In this document: in pieces, positions 34,307 through 41,967 of the stretch
Position numbering within the stretch: position 1 is the stretch's first letter
Layout: the number at the start of each line of letters is the position of its first letter
From: Candidatus Manganitrophaceae bacterium
GTDB taxonomy: Bacteria; Nitrospirota; Nitrospiria; SBBL01; JAADHI01
Reading direction: 5' to 3'
DNA length: 42,730 nucleotides
Assembly: GCA_013151935.1 (NCBI GenBank)
Contig: JAADHI010000086.1
Location: forward strand, 1-42,730
The notes under the pieces: generated by a model
Databases searched by the model: none
The model's input: only the letters and a program-made list of their open reading frames with translations
What the model was told of the DNA's origin: nothing
Translations under genes and position numbers: made by a program

Positions 34307-34969
34307 TCATTTCTTTCCTTTGCTCATCTCAAGTTCAGCCAAGGGGATATCGACTCTAAATGGATTTAGAGTTCCTAAGATGTTAACTATGGCTATCTTC
34401 TGGGTTGCCTCATATTTAAGCTCACCACGAGGACACCAGTAACCCAAAGGACAAGGCGGATCATCTGGATTAAAACGAAATTGAGGATGTTGGAGGACCT
34501 CTTGCGTTGGCACAGGAATGGTCTTAATCGTATGAATCTCCTCGCGGCGAGCAAGATTACGCAAAATAAGGCGGAATTCCCAAATAGGGTATTTCTTGCG
34601 GTTGTACCGGGGTTCTATTCCAATAATGGGGAACCCAAAACCTGGAGACCATTTTGTTGATCCTCTAGAGTAAAGCTGTAGCAATCCTTCCTGAATCTGG
34701 ATTTCTGCCTGCAAACGGCCCCCAATACGCCAACCTCCTCCACTAGACAGACCGAAGAAACCCAAAAGATAGGCCTCTCCTTGCTCATGCACAATGATGA
34801 CATTATCATGATTCGGTGCCACTGTAGGTCTATATTGCTCCTTTCTAAGAAGGTCTTCCCACTTGGCATTGACTTCCTCTTTGGAAAGTACTTTAGAAAA
34901 ACCATACTGCGGAGCAAAGGCCAAAGTAAAAATCATCAACAAAATAAGACCCCGTCGTATTCTAAACAA
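34307..34969 (-). CDS. Secreted protein, paralogue 2 of an Rhs-linked pair
   Basis: 220 residues from TTG 34969, with a signal peptide (GLILLMIFTLAFAPQYGFS). VLSKEEVNAKWEDLLRKEQY and GFFGLSSGGGWRIGGRLQAE, KKYPIWEFRLILRNLARREE align with the paralogue at 33090-33722. The TTG immediately follows the stop (TAATTG) of the 29-residue peptide, which has the strong ribosome site, so expression is by coupling. The C-terminus is lysine-rich. Family not recognised. Confidence 0.7.
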   Translation of the reverse strand: MFRIRRGLILLMIFTLAFAPQYGFSKVLSKEEVNAKWEDLLRKEQYRPTVAPNHDNVIIVHEQGEAYLLGFFGLSSGGGWRIGGRLQAEIQIQEGLLQLYSRGSTKWSPGFGFPIIGIEPRYNRKKYPIWEFRLILRNLARREEIHTIKTIPVPTQEVLQHPQFRFNPDDPPCPLGYWCPRGELKYEATQKIAIVNILGTLNPFRVDIPLAELEMSKGKK

Positions 34970-35059
34970 TTATTTCCGGCCTCCCATGCCATTGTCTCCG
35001 CAAAAACCGGATAAAATACAGGCCAGTGTCGCACCCACGATGTCTGCACCCACCGCCAT
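34970..35059 (-). CDS. 29-residue hydrophobic peptide, leader of paralogue 2
   Basis: ATG 35059 with a strong GAGGAGGG ribosome site six bases upstream encodes MAVGADIVGATLACILSG then FCGDNGMGGRK. It has a hydrophobic core, two cysteines six residues apart and a basic end. The stop abuts the start of the next gene. A near-identical peptide end precedes paralogue 1, and the Rhs tip also ends in GGRK. It may be an exported peptide, a displaced Rhs tail, or a coupling leader. No family is recognised. Confidence 0.6.
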   Translation of the reverse strand: MAVGADIVGATLACILSGFCGDNGMGGRK

Positions 35060-35121
35060 GACTCCCTCCTCTGAAATCTTTTGTTCAAAATTATCAAAAG
35101 AGGCTTAAATTAATCAAAGAC

Positions 35122-35134
35122 GTAGACCTGACCC
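35122..35134. repeat. Single REP-like unit
   Basis: GTAGACCTGACCC, identical to 29931-29943 and 34250-34262, lying between the tiny peptide gene and the membrane protein at 35167. Confidence 0.6.
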
Positions 35135-35166
35135 TTCATCTTCCTGTTTTTTATTGCTTTTCTTTG

Positions 35167-35571
35167 CTAATTCATCAAAATTCTTACTTGCGGTATTATG
35201 CAAAGCACTATAATCGCTATAGGCAAAGCTAGGAATACTAGTGAAAAAAGAAATACTGGGATAGTAATCTCTAGCAATCCTTGTCCGCTCTCATCTCCAA
35301 TAACAAAAGTTAAAATAACCACCAAAATCCAGATACCATTGGCACTAATTGCTAAATAACGCCCCCATTTTTTTAGTTTCCAGAAGGAATATGCGATCAT
35401 AAAACTAACAGATGCAAGTAATAACGGTGCCCCAAATACTACTACAATAAATTTCGGTGAAAATGATTCTATTGGAGGGCCAAAAATAACCCAATATAGG
35501 AAGATGGACAAATTAAGCACTCCCAAAACTCCATAAGAACAACCAACTATTTTTAGCACATATTTATACAC
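35167..35571 (-). CDS. Four-helix membrane protein, unknown function
   Basis: 134 residues from GTG 35571, with AAGGGA six bases upstream. Four hydrophobic segments (about 8-30, 42-64, 72-92 and 103-128) with short loops. The codon style is AT-rich like the CPBP gene and unlike the core genes to the left, suggesting transfer. It lies just downstream of copy B of the 83-bp leader repeat. Not recognised. Confidence 0.6.
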   Translation of the reverse strand: MYKYVLKIVGCSYGVLGVLNLSIFLYWVIFGPPIESFSPKFIVVVFGAPLLLASVSFMIAYSFWKLKKWGRYLAISANGIWILVVILTFVIGDESGQGLLEITIPVFLFSLVFLALPIAIIVLCIIPQVRILMN

Positions 35572-35594
35572 TGGTATTCCCTTAGCCCATTTTC

Positions 35595-35677
35595 CATTTA
35601 ACTTTCCAAATTAAACCGAATTGGACAAACAGAACTTCTACTTCAACATGCGTTTTTGTGTACTGTCAAATATGTAG
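35595..35677. repeat. 83-bp direct repeat, copy B
   Basis: Same orientation as 29852-29934 with six mismatches. On the minus strand it lies directly upstream of the membrane protein gene. Its last bases TGTAG coincide with the left tip of the IS3-family element. Confidence 0.85.
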
Positions 35678-35752
35678 AGAAGTGGACCCCATAAAAGAGA
35701 CAGAGGTGTAAGTGGAAATTCTGAGGTATTCTGACTAAAAAAGGAGACTCAG

Positions 35753-36034
35753 ATGAGAAGAAAAAGAAGAAATCACTTGCCGGCCTTCAAGGCGAAAGTA
35801 GCACTGTCAGCGATTAAAGGGGACCAGAGCCTCGCAGAATTATCTGAACGATTTGACGTTCATGCGAACCAAATCCAGGACTGGAAGAAACATCTACAAG
35901 ATCAGGCGGTCTCTGTATTTGGCAGTGGTCAGGACAAAATTCAGAGTGATGAATCGGCTCTAAAAACGCTGCATGCCTAGATCGGAGAGCTAGCGCTAGA
36001 AAACGATTTTTCATCCAAAGCGCTCGATCGTTGA
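35753..36034 (+). pseudogene. IS3-family OrfA with internal stop
   Basis: MRRKRRNHLPAFKAKVALSA and GDQSLAELSERFDVHANQIQ give the helix-turn-helix of IS3 OrfA. After LKTLHA a TAG (35978-35980) replaces an expected Gln codon, and the same frame continues IGELALENDFSSKALDR to the natural stop. GGAGA precedes the ATG. Confidence 0.8.
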
Positions 36035-36875
36035 AGACGGTTGAGCGCAAAGCCAAAATAGATCGATCTCACAAGCTTCCCCTAAGTCGCCAGTGTGCTG
36101 CTTTGGAGATCTGCCGATCATCAGCTTACAGATCCTCACCCTCGGTCAGCGAGGATGACCTTGAGTTAATGGAAAAGATCGACGTCCTGCATCTTTTCGC
36201 CATCCCTTCAAAGGATCAAGGCGACTTCGGGATGACCTCTGGGATCGGCATGGTCTCATCGTCAATCGGAAACGCGTCCGCCGCTTGATGAAAATGATGA
36301 GGATACGGGCACTGTATCCTGGAGCTAAGACCACGAAAAAGAATCCGGAGCACAAGGTTACGAGGTTTAGAGGTGAACCAAGTGAAGCAGGTATGGTGTA
36401 CCGACATCACCTACATCCCGATGAGGAAAGGCTTTTTATATCTGGTTGCCATCATGGACTGGTACTCTAGAAAAGTCCTCTCTTGGCGGCTTTCTAACAG
36501 CTTAGAGACTGAACCCTGCATTGAAGCATTAGAAGAAGCCTTGGCGACCTACGGTGTTCCTGGTATTTTCAACAGCGATCAGGGCTGCCAATTCACCAGC
36601 GCTGACTTTACGCAAGTCCTTAAAAATAAAGGGATTAATATCAGCATGGATGGAAAAGGATGTTGGGTTGACAACGTGTTCATAGAGCGACTCTGGAGGA
36701 GTCTAAAATATGAGGAAGTGTATCTCAAAGCTTACGACTCAGTTGCAGAAGCAAAAGAAGGCATAGGTCTTTGAATGACATTTTACAATCAAGACCGGAG
36801 ACATGCTAGTCTGCAAAGAATGACACCCAATCAGGTATATTCCAATCTGCCTTCGAGACTCCCGGAGGCAGCATG
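36031..36875 (+). pseudogene. IS3-family OrfB transposase, frameshifted
   Basis: Integrase-type transposase in pieces. The first part RQCAALEICRSSAYRSSPSV is followed by a two-base insertion near 36196. The DDE core resumes with QVWCTDITYIPMRKGF, the second Asp in FNSDQGCQFTS and the Glu in DNVFIERLWRSLK. A Trp-to-stop change at about 36772 cuts off the final FYNQDRRHASLQRM. The catalytic triad is still present, but no frame is whole. Confidence 0.82.
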
Positions 36876-38006
36876 ACAACCACCCAGAATTTCACTTATA
36901 AATCTCATCAGACTGTTTCAACTCTGGGGGCCACTATAAAGACGGATGTCCGCTTGATTGTTTTGAGTGTCCTTCTAGAGCTCGTTATATTTATTATTGA
37001 CATAAATATTCCCTTGGGTTTTGCCGGAGGTGTGCCTTATGTGAGCTTAGTTCTCCTTTCCCTTTTTTCTCCACGAATCGGGATGGCATATATTATGGCA
37101 GCCGCTGGTTCTTTTTTGACTGTTGTTGGCTATGTTCTTTCATCATCTGGAGGCCTAGCTTATATTGTACTTCTCAATAGAGGACTCGCGTTGACGATGA
37201 TTTGGATCACGGCCATCCTTGTTCATCGCTATCGATCAGCGATTGAAGCAGCGAAGATCGCTGAAGAGGCACTCCGAAAAAAAGAAATGAAGAACGCATT
37301 TTCAAAATTAAATGCACAAAACCGTCAGGTTGTTCAAATCGAAAAGCTTTCTTCCCTTGGGTTAATGATTGGAGAGATTGCCCATCAAATCAACAATCCC
37401 TTGGTCGGTGTGGTGAATATGGCGCAACTGGCCTTGCGCGAAAAAAATATCTCGGCTGATACAAAAGAGTTGTTGGAGGATATCCAGAATGCGGGGGAAG
37501 ACTGCCGTGACTTTCTACATCAAATGATGGAATTTACCAAAATCTCCTGTTTTGACCGCAAGCTGACTGAGATACAGAGTGTGATTGAAGAGGCGATTGA
37601 CCTCTGTAAGCACAGTGCAAAAATGCCGCTGTCGATCAAGGCAGAATTGCCGAAAGCGCCGGTTTATCTCGAAGTGGATCCCATTCTGATTCGTCACGCC
37701 CTCTTTAACCTCATTTCAAATGCGATGCAAGCCGATGAAAACGGGGCTATTACCGTGCGACTTCGTTCTCACCTGAGAGAGGGGGATGAAAAGTCAGGGT
37801 GGGCGCTTCTGGTTGAAGACAAAGGGCCGGGCATCTCAGAAGAACACATTGAAAAAATATTTGTGCCCTTTTTTACAACTCGGACAAAAGGAACAGGTCT
37901 GGGATTGCCGCTCGTGCAGCATGTCGCTATCCTGCATGGCGGAGAAGTATCGGTCAAAAATCTTCCCGAAGGCGGGGCACAGTTTACATTTTGGCTGCCG
38001 GGCTAA
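36873..38006 (+). CDS. Membrane sensor histidine kinase
   Basis: 377 residues. Four to five transmembrane helices (about 25-120) without a large periplasmic domain, a short coiled coil, then a dimerisation/phosphoacceptor domain with His171 in GEIAHQINNPLVG. The ATPase domain has the N box LFNLISNAMQADE, G1 DKGPGISEEH, the F box and G2 GTGLGLPLVQH. It is of the NtrB/ZraS type that pairs with sigma-54 regulators. GGAGG five bases upstream lies within the end of the IS transposase, so expression may have been rewired by the IS. The response regulator follows 21 bases later. Confidence 0.92.
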   Translation: MTTTQNFTYKSHQTVSTLGATIKTDVRLIVLSVLLELVIFIIDINIPLGFAGGVPYVSLVLLSLFSPRIGMAYIMAAAGSFLTVVGYVLSSSGGLAYIVLLNRGLALTMIWITAILVHRYRSAIEAAKIAEEALRKKEMKNAFSKLNAQNRQVVQIEKLSSLGLMIGEIAHQINNPLVGVVNMAQLALREKNISADTKELLEDIQNAGEDCRDFLHQMMEFTKISCFDRKLTEIQSVIEEAIDLCKHSAKMPLSIKAELPKAPVYLEVDPILIRHALFNLISNAMQADENGAITVRLRSHLREGDEKSGWALLVEDKGPGISEEHIEKIFVPFFTTRTKGTGLGLPLVQHVAILHGGEVSVKNLPEGGAQFTFWLPG

Positions 38007-38027
38007 AGTGCGTGATGGAGTATTTTG

Positions 38028-39428
38028 ATGGTAAGAATTCTGGTTGTCGATGATGATCCCTATACCCTGAAATTATTTGAGCGTCTCTTTCGCAGTAAGG
38101 CGGTCGATTTAAAACTGGCCTCTAAAGCAATAGAAGCCTGGCGTTATTTTCGAGAAGGTGAGTTTAACCTCATTTTGATGGATCAGCGCCTGCCCGATGG
38201 TCGGGGACTTGAAATCATCAAAGAGATGCGGGAAGAGCGTCCTCTGCAAGTTGCCATCCTGATGACCGGTTTTGCCGATGTGAGTGATGCCATCCGCGCC
38301 GTCCGGGAAGGACTCTTTGATTATCTCTGCAAACCTTTTAAAAACCTGGATGCCTTAGAAGCGGTCATCGAAAAAGCCCTGGAATTTGACCGGGCCTATC
38401 GTGAAATCAATCGGCTACGCGAGGCCCTCGATCAACGAAAGGCATGCAGCACGCTCATCGGACGCTCTGCGGGCATGGAAACCATGATGGGGCAAATGCG
38501 GCAGATTGCTCCCTTGGATACAACGGTTTTATTTGAAGGGGAGAGCGGTACCGGAAAAAGCATGATCGCAAAACACCTTCATGACTTAAGCCGGGAAGAA
38601 AAAAAAGCTTTTCTTGTTGTCAACTGTGGCGGTTTGTCGGAGTCGCTCTTGGAAAGCGCCCTTTTCGGTTACGAACGAGGCGCATTCACCGGCGCAATCA
38701 AAACAACACCTGGTTATTTTGAAAAGGCCGATCACGGCACGCTTTTTCTTGATGAAATCTCCAACATGAGTGAAAAAATGCAATGCAGTCTCTTGCAGGT
38801 CCTTCAAGAAAAAACCTTTTCCCGCTTAGGCAGTGCCGAGATGCATTCAAGTGATTTTCGTCTCATCTGTGCAACCAATAAACGACTTGCGGATGAAGTG
38901 GAGGCAGGTCATTTTCGGGAGGATCTTTTCTACCGCATCAATGTCATCACCATCGAAATTCCGCCTTTGCGGGAGCGGGGGGAGGATATTATCTTATTGG
39001 CGTTGCACTTTCTGGGTCAGTTTAATGACCGTTTTGGAAAAAAAGTGGGGCCGTTTTCGCCCGAGGCGATCGAAGCCCTCAAAGGTTTTTCATGGCCGGG
39101 CAATGTGCGCCAACTCCAACATGTGATCGAGCGTATGGTTGCACTCCACCCCGGCGGCCCCATCAGTGCCATCCATATCGAACAGATCGGACAGGTCATC
39201 AAAAAACAAAAAAAAGAACGTCGTAAAGACAAAGAGATCTCCCCCTACCAGGAAGAGCGGGAGGCCTTTGAATCGGATTATTTGAGACGTCTTCTGATCC
39301 GTGCCGGAGGCAATGTTTCCGAAGCAGCCCGCATCAGCGGCATTCCCCGCCAGAATCTTTATGTCCGTATGAAACGTTGGGGTATTCTTCCTATCTTGAG
39401 ATCATTCTCACCTAAATTCTTCGAATGA
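38028..39428 (+). CDS. Sigma-54-dependent response regulator (NtrC type)
   Basis: 466 residues from ATG 38028 (GGAG eight bases upstream). Receiver domain with phospho-acceptor Asp52 in LILMDQRLPDG, Thr in LMTGFAD and Lys in CKPFKN. AAA+ domain with Walker A GESGTGKS (171-178) and the sigma-54 contact loop GAFTGA (218-223), Walker B LFLDEIS, and the arginine-finger region. A Fis-type helix-turn-helix (NVSEAARISGIPRQNLYVRM) ends it. The kinase upstream is its evident partner. A matching sigma-54 promoter lies 160 bases downstream, in front of the porin-cytochrome gene. Confidence 0.96.
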   Translation: MVRILVVDDDPYTLKLFERLFRSKAVDLKLASKAIEAWRYFREGEFNLILMDQRLPDGRGLEIIKEMREERPLQVAILMTGFADVSDAIRAVREGLFDYLCKPFKNLDALEAVIEKALEFDRAYREINRLREALDQRKACSTLIGRSAGMETMMGQMRQIAPLDTTVLFEGESGTGKSMIAKHLHDLSREEKKAFLVVNCGGLSESLLESALFGYERGAFTGAIKTTPGYFEKADHGTLFLDEISNMSEKMQCSLLQVLQEKTFSRLGSAEMHSSDFRLICATNKRLADEVEAGHFREDLFYRINVITIEIPPLRERGEDIILLALHFLGQFNDRFGKKVGPFSPEAIEALKGFSWPGNVRQLQHVIERMVALHPGGPISAIHIEQIGQVIKKQKKERRKDKEISPYQEEREAFESDYLRRLLIRAGGNVSEAARISGIPRQNLYVRMKRWGILPILRSFSPKFFE

Positions 39429-39588
39429 TCTCGGGTGTCACTCAATCATGACAACTGTTATAAAAAAGTTCATATTAGAGCGATTAAAAGCAGAACACTC
39501 TTTTAAGAAATCCCGTCTCATATCATCTAAAACAATGTATTTTCACACTTTTTTATCATTTAAATAAAAAATTTCTCCTTCGCAACTC

Positions 39589-39604
39589 TGGCATCTCAAT
39601 TGCT
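39589..39604 (+). promoter_or_regulatory. Sigma-54 promoter of the porin-cytochrome gene
   Basis: TGGCAT-N5-TTGCT: the invariant GG (39590-39591) and GC (39602-39603) are exactly 12 bases apart, as required. It starts 99 bases before the RBS-bearing ATG at 39703, downstream of a sigma-54 activator gene. AT-rich DNA at 39429-39588 may hold activator sites; no gene is seen there. Confidence 0.78.
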
Positions 39605-39616
39605 CCGTCAGAGAGT

Positions 39617-39659
39617 GAAACGCCGATAACAAGGCTTGCCTAGATCTTATCGGCGTTTC
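39617..39659 (+). promoter_or_regulatory. 13-bp stem-loop at the start of the mRNA leader
   Basis: GAAACGCCGATAA (39617-39629) and TTATCGGCGTTTC (39647-39659) form a perfect stem with a 17-base loop. The predicted sigma-54 transcript starts at about 39615, so the hairpin would open the mRNA. Only a weak T tract follows. It could be a stabilising 5' structure or an attenuator. Confidence 0.7.
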
Positions 39660-39702
39660 GTTTTCAAATCATTGATGTCACTGATGAAAAGGAGATAAAA
39701 AG

Positions 39703-40890
39703 ATGCAGAAGCTTAGTTTGGGGATGTTTGTTGTTTTGACGCTGATTGTTGTTCCTCTCATTGGGATGCTCTTCCCGCAAGAGGTGAGCGCCCTACCCGC
39801 ATGGGGAAGAAAATATAACGCTGATTGCAGCCTTTGCCATTCTCCAGCCGTACCTCGACTGAATAAAACAGGTCAGAAGTTTCGTTGGTCGGGTTATCGA
39901 ATGCCGGACGAAGTGGGAAAGTCACAAGATATTTCAAAAGCAGGCAATTTCCTCTCTCTACGTGCCCGGGGTCGCGCTGAGTATAAAAATCCTGAGGGTG
40001 CGATGGAGACAAATCGGTTTGCGTGGCATGACACTACCTTTTTTTATGCGGGTGCCTTAACAAAAACGCTTTCCTCATTCACAGAGTTTGAATGGGAAGA
40101 TGGCAAGGTGGAACTTCTGTCGCAGGTTCGGGCATTTTTCGGAGAGTCCTCCAATCAGTTTACGACCATTCGTCTTGGACAGTTCCATTCCATGCAGGGC
40201 GTAGGGATTGGCGGTTTTGATCGACCGACCGGGATCAGCCGTCCGGAACCGCTTTCGTCGAGAGCCTTGACAAGCAGTGCCATCCCTTTTCGGATCAGAG
40301 AGAATCAACAAGGAGCCGAGGTCGCTCATGTTGTGAACAATTCGAGGTTCATCGCTCAGGTACTCAACGGGCTTGCTGTTGGGGGTAATTCAGGGGTTGA
40401 GGGAGAACAGGATAAGAATAAAGATATCATGTTTGCCTATGAGCGTATTTTGGATGATCTGGCCTCTGGATTTACCCTATATGGTTACAGAGGTGTCTGG
40501 AATGATGGCACAGAGGAGAGCGATTATAGTTTCTACCGTTATGGCGCGGTAGCAAACAAGATTTTTTCCTCTGGAACTGAAATCATCGGAGGTTATTTCA
40601 GGGCTGAAGACATGGTGCCCAGTGCCGTCGGCACGGATGTTCAAGGTAACAGCTTCTATGTTGAAGGGCAGCACTTTTTAAAACCCCTCGACACAACCCT
40701 TCTGGCCCGTTTTGACTGGGTTGATCCCAATGACAGTCTGGGCGGCAATAACCGAAAAATAGAAACAATCGGGGTCGTCCATACTTATGAAAGCCATCTT
40801 CGGCTTGCCTTGGAAGGCAATCGTTCTGTTAATGATGCAACGAACAAGACCGACTATCAGGTCGTCGTAGAAGCAATGCTCAATTTTTAA
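39703..40890 (+). CDS. Cyc2-like outer-membrane porin-cytochrome fusion
   Basis: 395 residues. A signal peptide (MFVVLTLIVVPLIGMLF, end near VSALPAW) is followed by a single haem c site, CSLCH at 42-46. The surrounding ALPAWGRKYNADCSLCH, NKTGQKFRWSGYRMP pattern is that of the small cytochrome head of Cyc2-type proteins. From about residue 80 onward it is a beta-barrel with repeated aromatic girdles, ending VEAMLNF. Cyc2 family members of about 400 residues carry electrons across the outer membrane, best known in Fe(II) oxidation. AAGGAG lies eight bases before the ATG. The identification rests on architecture and motif; the donor or acceptor is unknown. Confidence 0.75.
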   Translation: MQKLSLGMFVVLTLIVVPLIGMLFPQEVSALPAWGRKYNADCSLCHSPAVPRLNKTGQKFRWSGYRMPDEVGKSQDISKAGNFLSLRARGRAEYKNPEGAMETNRFAWHDTTFFYAGALTKTLSSFTEFEWEDGKVELLSQVRAFFGESSNQFTTIRLGQFHSMQGVGIGGFDRPTGISRPEPLSSRALTSSAIPFRIRENQQGAEVAHVVNNSRFIAQVLNGLAVGGNSGVEGEQDKNKDIMFAYERILDDLASGFTLYGYRGVWNDGTEESDYSFYRYGAVANKIFSSGTEIIGGYFRAEDMVPSAVGTDVQGNSFYVEGQHFLKPLDTTLLARFDWVDPNDSLGGNNRKIETIGVVHTYESHLRLALEGNRSVNDATNKTDYQVVVEAMLNF

Positions 40891-40911
40891 GTTACATCGC
40901 TCATCATGGTG

Positions 40912-40938
40912 GGGCAAGGGAGAGGTGTTCCCTTGCCC
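40912..40938 (+). terminator. Hairpin terminator or processing site after the porin-cytochrome gene
   Basis: GGGCAAGGGA (40912-40921) pairs with TCCCTTGCCC (40929-40938) around a seven-base loop, followed by TTATTTCT. It may partly separate expression of the porin from the cytochrome c. Confidence 0.65.
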
Positions 40939-40979
40939 TTATTTCTATATGTCTGTTAAAGAGATCGGAGGGAAAAGAG

Positions 40980-41297
40980 ATGAAAAAAGACAAGATGGTT
41001 TTTATCGTAGCCGCAATGACACTGATGTTTGTATCTCTGCCTGCTGAGGCTTCTGAGCTTGAAGCGGGTAAGGCATTTTTTGAAAAAAAACGATGCATCA
41101 TGTGCCACACAATTGAAGGAAATGGGGGGACGATTGCCTCGGATCTTTCAGAAATCGGGAGCAAACGCGACCGCGTGTGGTTGTTGAAGTTCTTCAAGAA
41201 TCCTAAAAAACTCATGCCGACGGCAAAAATGATGCCAGTCAAGGGAAGTGAAAAAGAGCTTGAGGCATTGGCCGACTATCTGCTCACACAAAAATAA
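40980..41297 (+). CDS. Small periplasmic monohaem cytochrome c
   Basis: 105 residues. Signal peptide ending LPAEASELEAG; haem motif CIMCH (39-43); axial Met candidates in MPTAKMMPVKG; C-terminal helix LEALADYLL. GGAGGG lies eight bases before the ATG. Directly behind the porin-cytochrome, it is the natural periplasmic electron partner. This is inference from adjacency and family. Confidence 0.9.
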   Translation: MKKDKMVFIVAAMTLMFVSLPAEASELEAGKAFFEKKRCIMCHTIEGNGGTIASDLSEIGSKRDRVWLLKFFKNPKKLMPTAKMMPVKGSEKELEALADYLLTQK

Positions 41298-41345
41298 AAG
41301 ATGATTTCCCTCTGAGTGTCTTCGTTTGAAAAAAGAGGATATACG

Positions 41346-41954
41346 ATGGAGAAAATTCTTGTTGTTGATGATGATCCTTATACCTTAAAGCTCTTTGAGA
41401 AACTTTTTCGTGAACGGATACGTCAGCAGAGCATTGACATCACACTGGTCTCAAGCGGCAATGCGGCAAAACGGCTCTTTCTCGCACAGATCTACAATCT
41501 TATTTTGATGGATCAGCACCTATCCGATACAAACGGTTTGGAACTCTTGCTGTGGATGAGAGGGGAACGTCCTCGTCAGGTCGCTATCCTCATGACGGGT
41601 TTTGCCGAGACCAAGGAGGTGATTGAAGCGCTATATAAAGGGCTTTTCACCACCCTCTCAAAACCCTTTAAAAACCTGGAAACCTTGGAAGCTGTGATGG
41701 AGAAGGGGCTTGAACTTGATCGTGCTTACTGTGAAATTAAACGACTACGCTGTGCGATTGAAATGAGAAATGATACCGAGACGAAAGAAGAGGAACAGAT
41801 TTCCTCTTATCAAGAAGAGATGGCAATTTGTGAATCTTGTTATTTTGAACGTCTTCTCAAGATAACAGATGGCAATATTGTGGCGGCGGCGCGTCTCAGT
41901 GGCATTTCTCCTCAAGACCTTATGCTTCGTTTGAAGCACTGTGGTTTGTCATAA
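41346..41954 (+). CDS. Response regulator with receiver and Fis-type HTH but no AAA+ domain
   Basis: 202 residues from ATG 41346 with GAGGA seven bases upstream. The receiver is close to that of the sigma-54 regulator at 38028 (VVDDDPYTLKLFEKLFR; Asp56 in LILMDQHLSDT; LMTGFAE; SKPFKN). After the linker RLRCAIEMRN the sequence jumps to QISSYQEEMAICESCYFERL and GNIVAAARLSGISPQDLMLR, matching the regulator's C-terminal Fis-type segment. The entire central AAA+ domain is missing, so it can bind DNA and be phosphorylated but cannot activate sigma-54. A competing or modulating regulator is plausible. Confidence 0.85.
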   Translation: MEKILVVDDDPYTLKLFEKLFRERIRQQSIDITLVSSGNAAKRLFLAQIYNLILMDQHLSDTNGLELLLWMRGERPRQVAILMTGFAETKEVIEALYKGLFTTLSKPFKNLETLEAVMEKGLELDRAYCEIKRLRCAIEMRNDTETKEEEQISSYQEEMAICESCYFERLLKITDGNIVAAARLSGISPQDLMLRLKHCGLS

Positions 41955-41967
41955 AATTAAGACGACC

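Larger units (their letters stand above)
35673..36875 (+). mobile_element. IS3-family insertion sequence, defective copy 1
   Basis: The left tip TGTAGAGAAGTGGACCCC at 35673 resembles IS3-family ends. orfA- and orfB-like genes follow. No matching right tip is found after orfB; the histidine kinase starts immediately at 36873, so the 3' end is missing. A second copy of the same element lies inverted at 41968-42730. Confidence 0.82.

Noticed and set aside
39703-40890. MtrB/PioB-type decahaem-associated porin
   Set aside because: The haem site is single and within the same chain, and the barrel is much shorter than MtrB; no multihaem cytochrome is adjacent.
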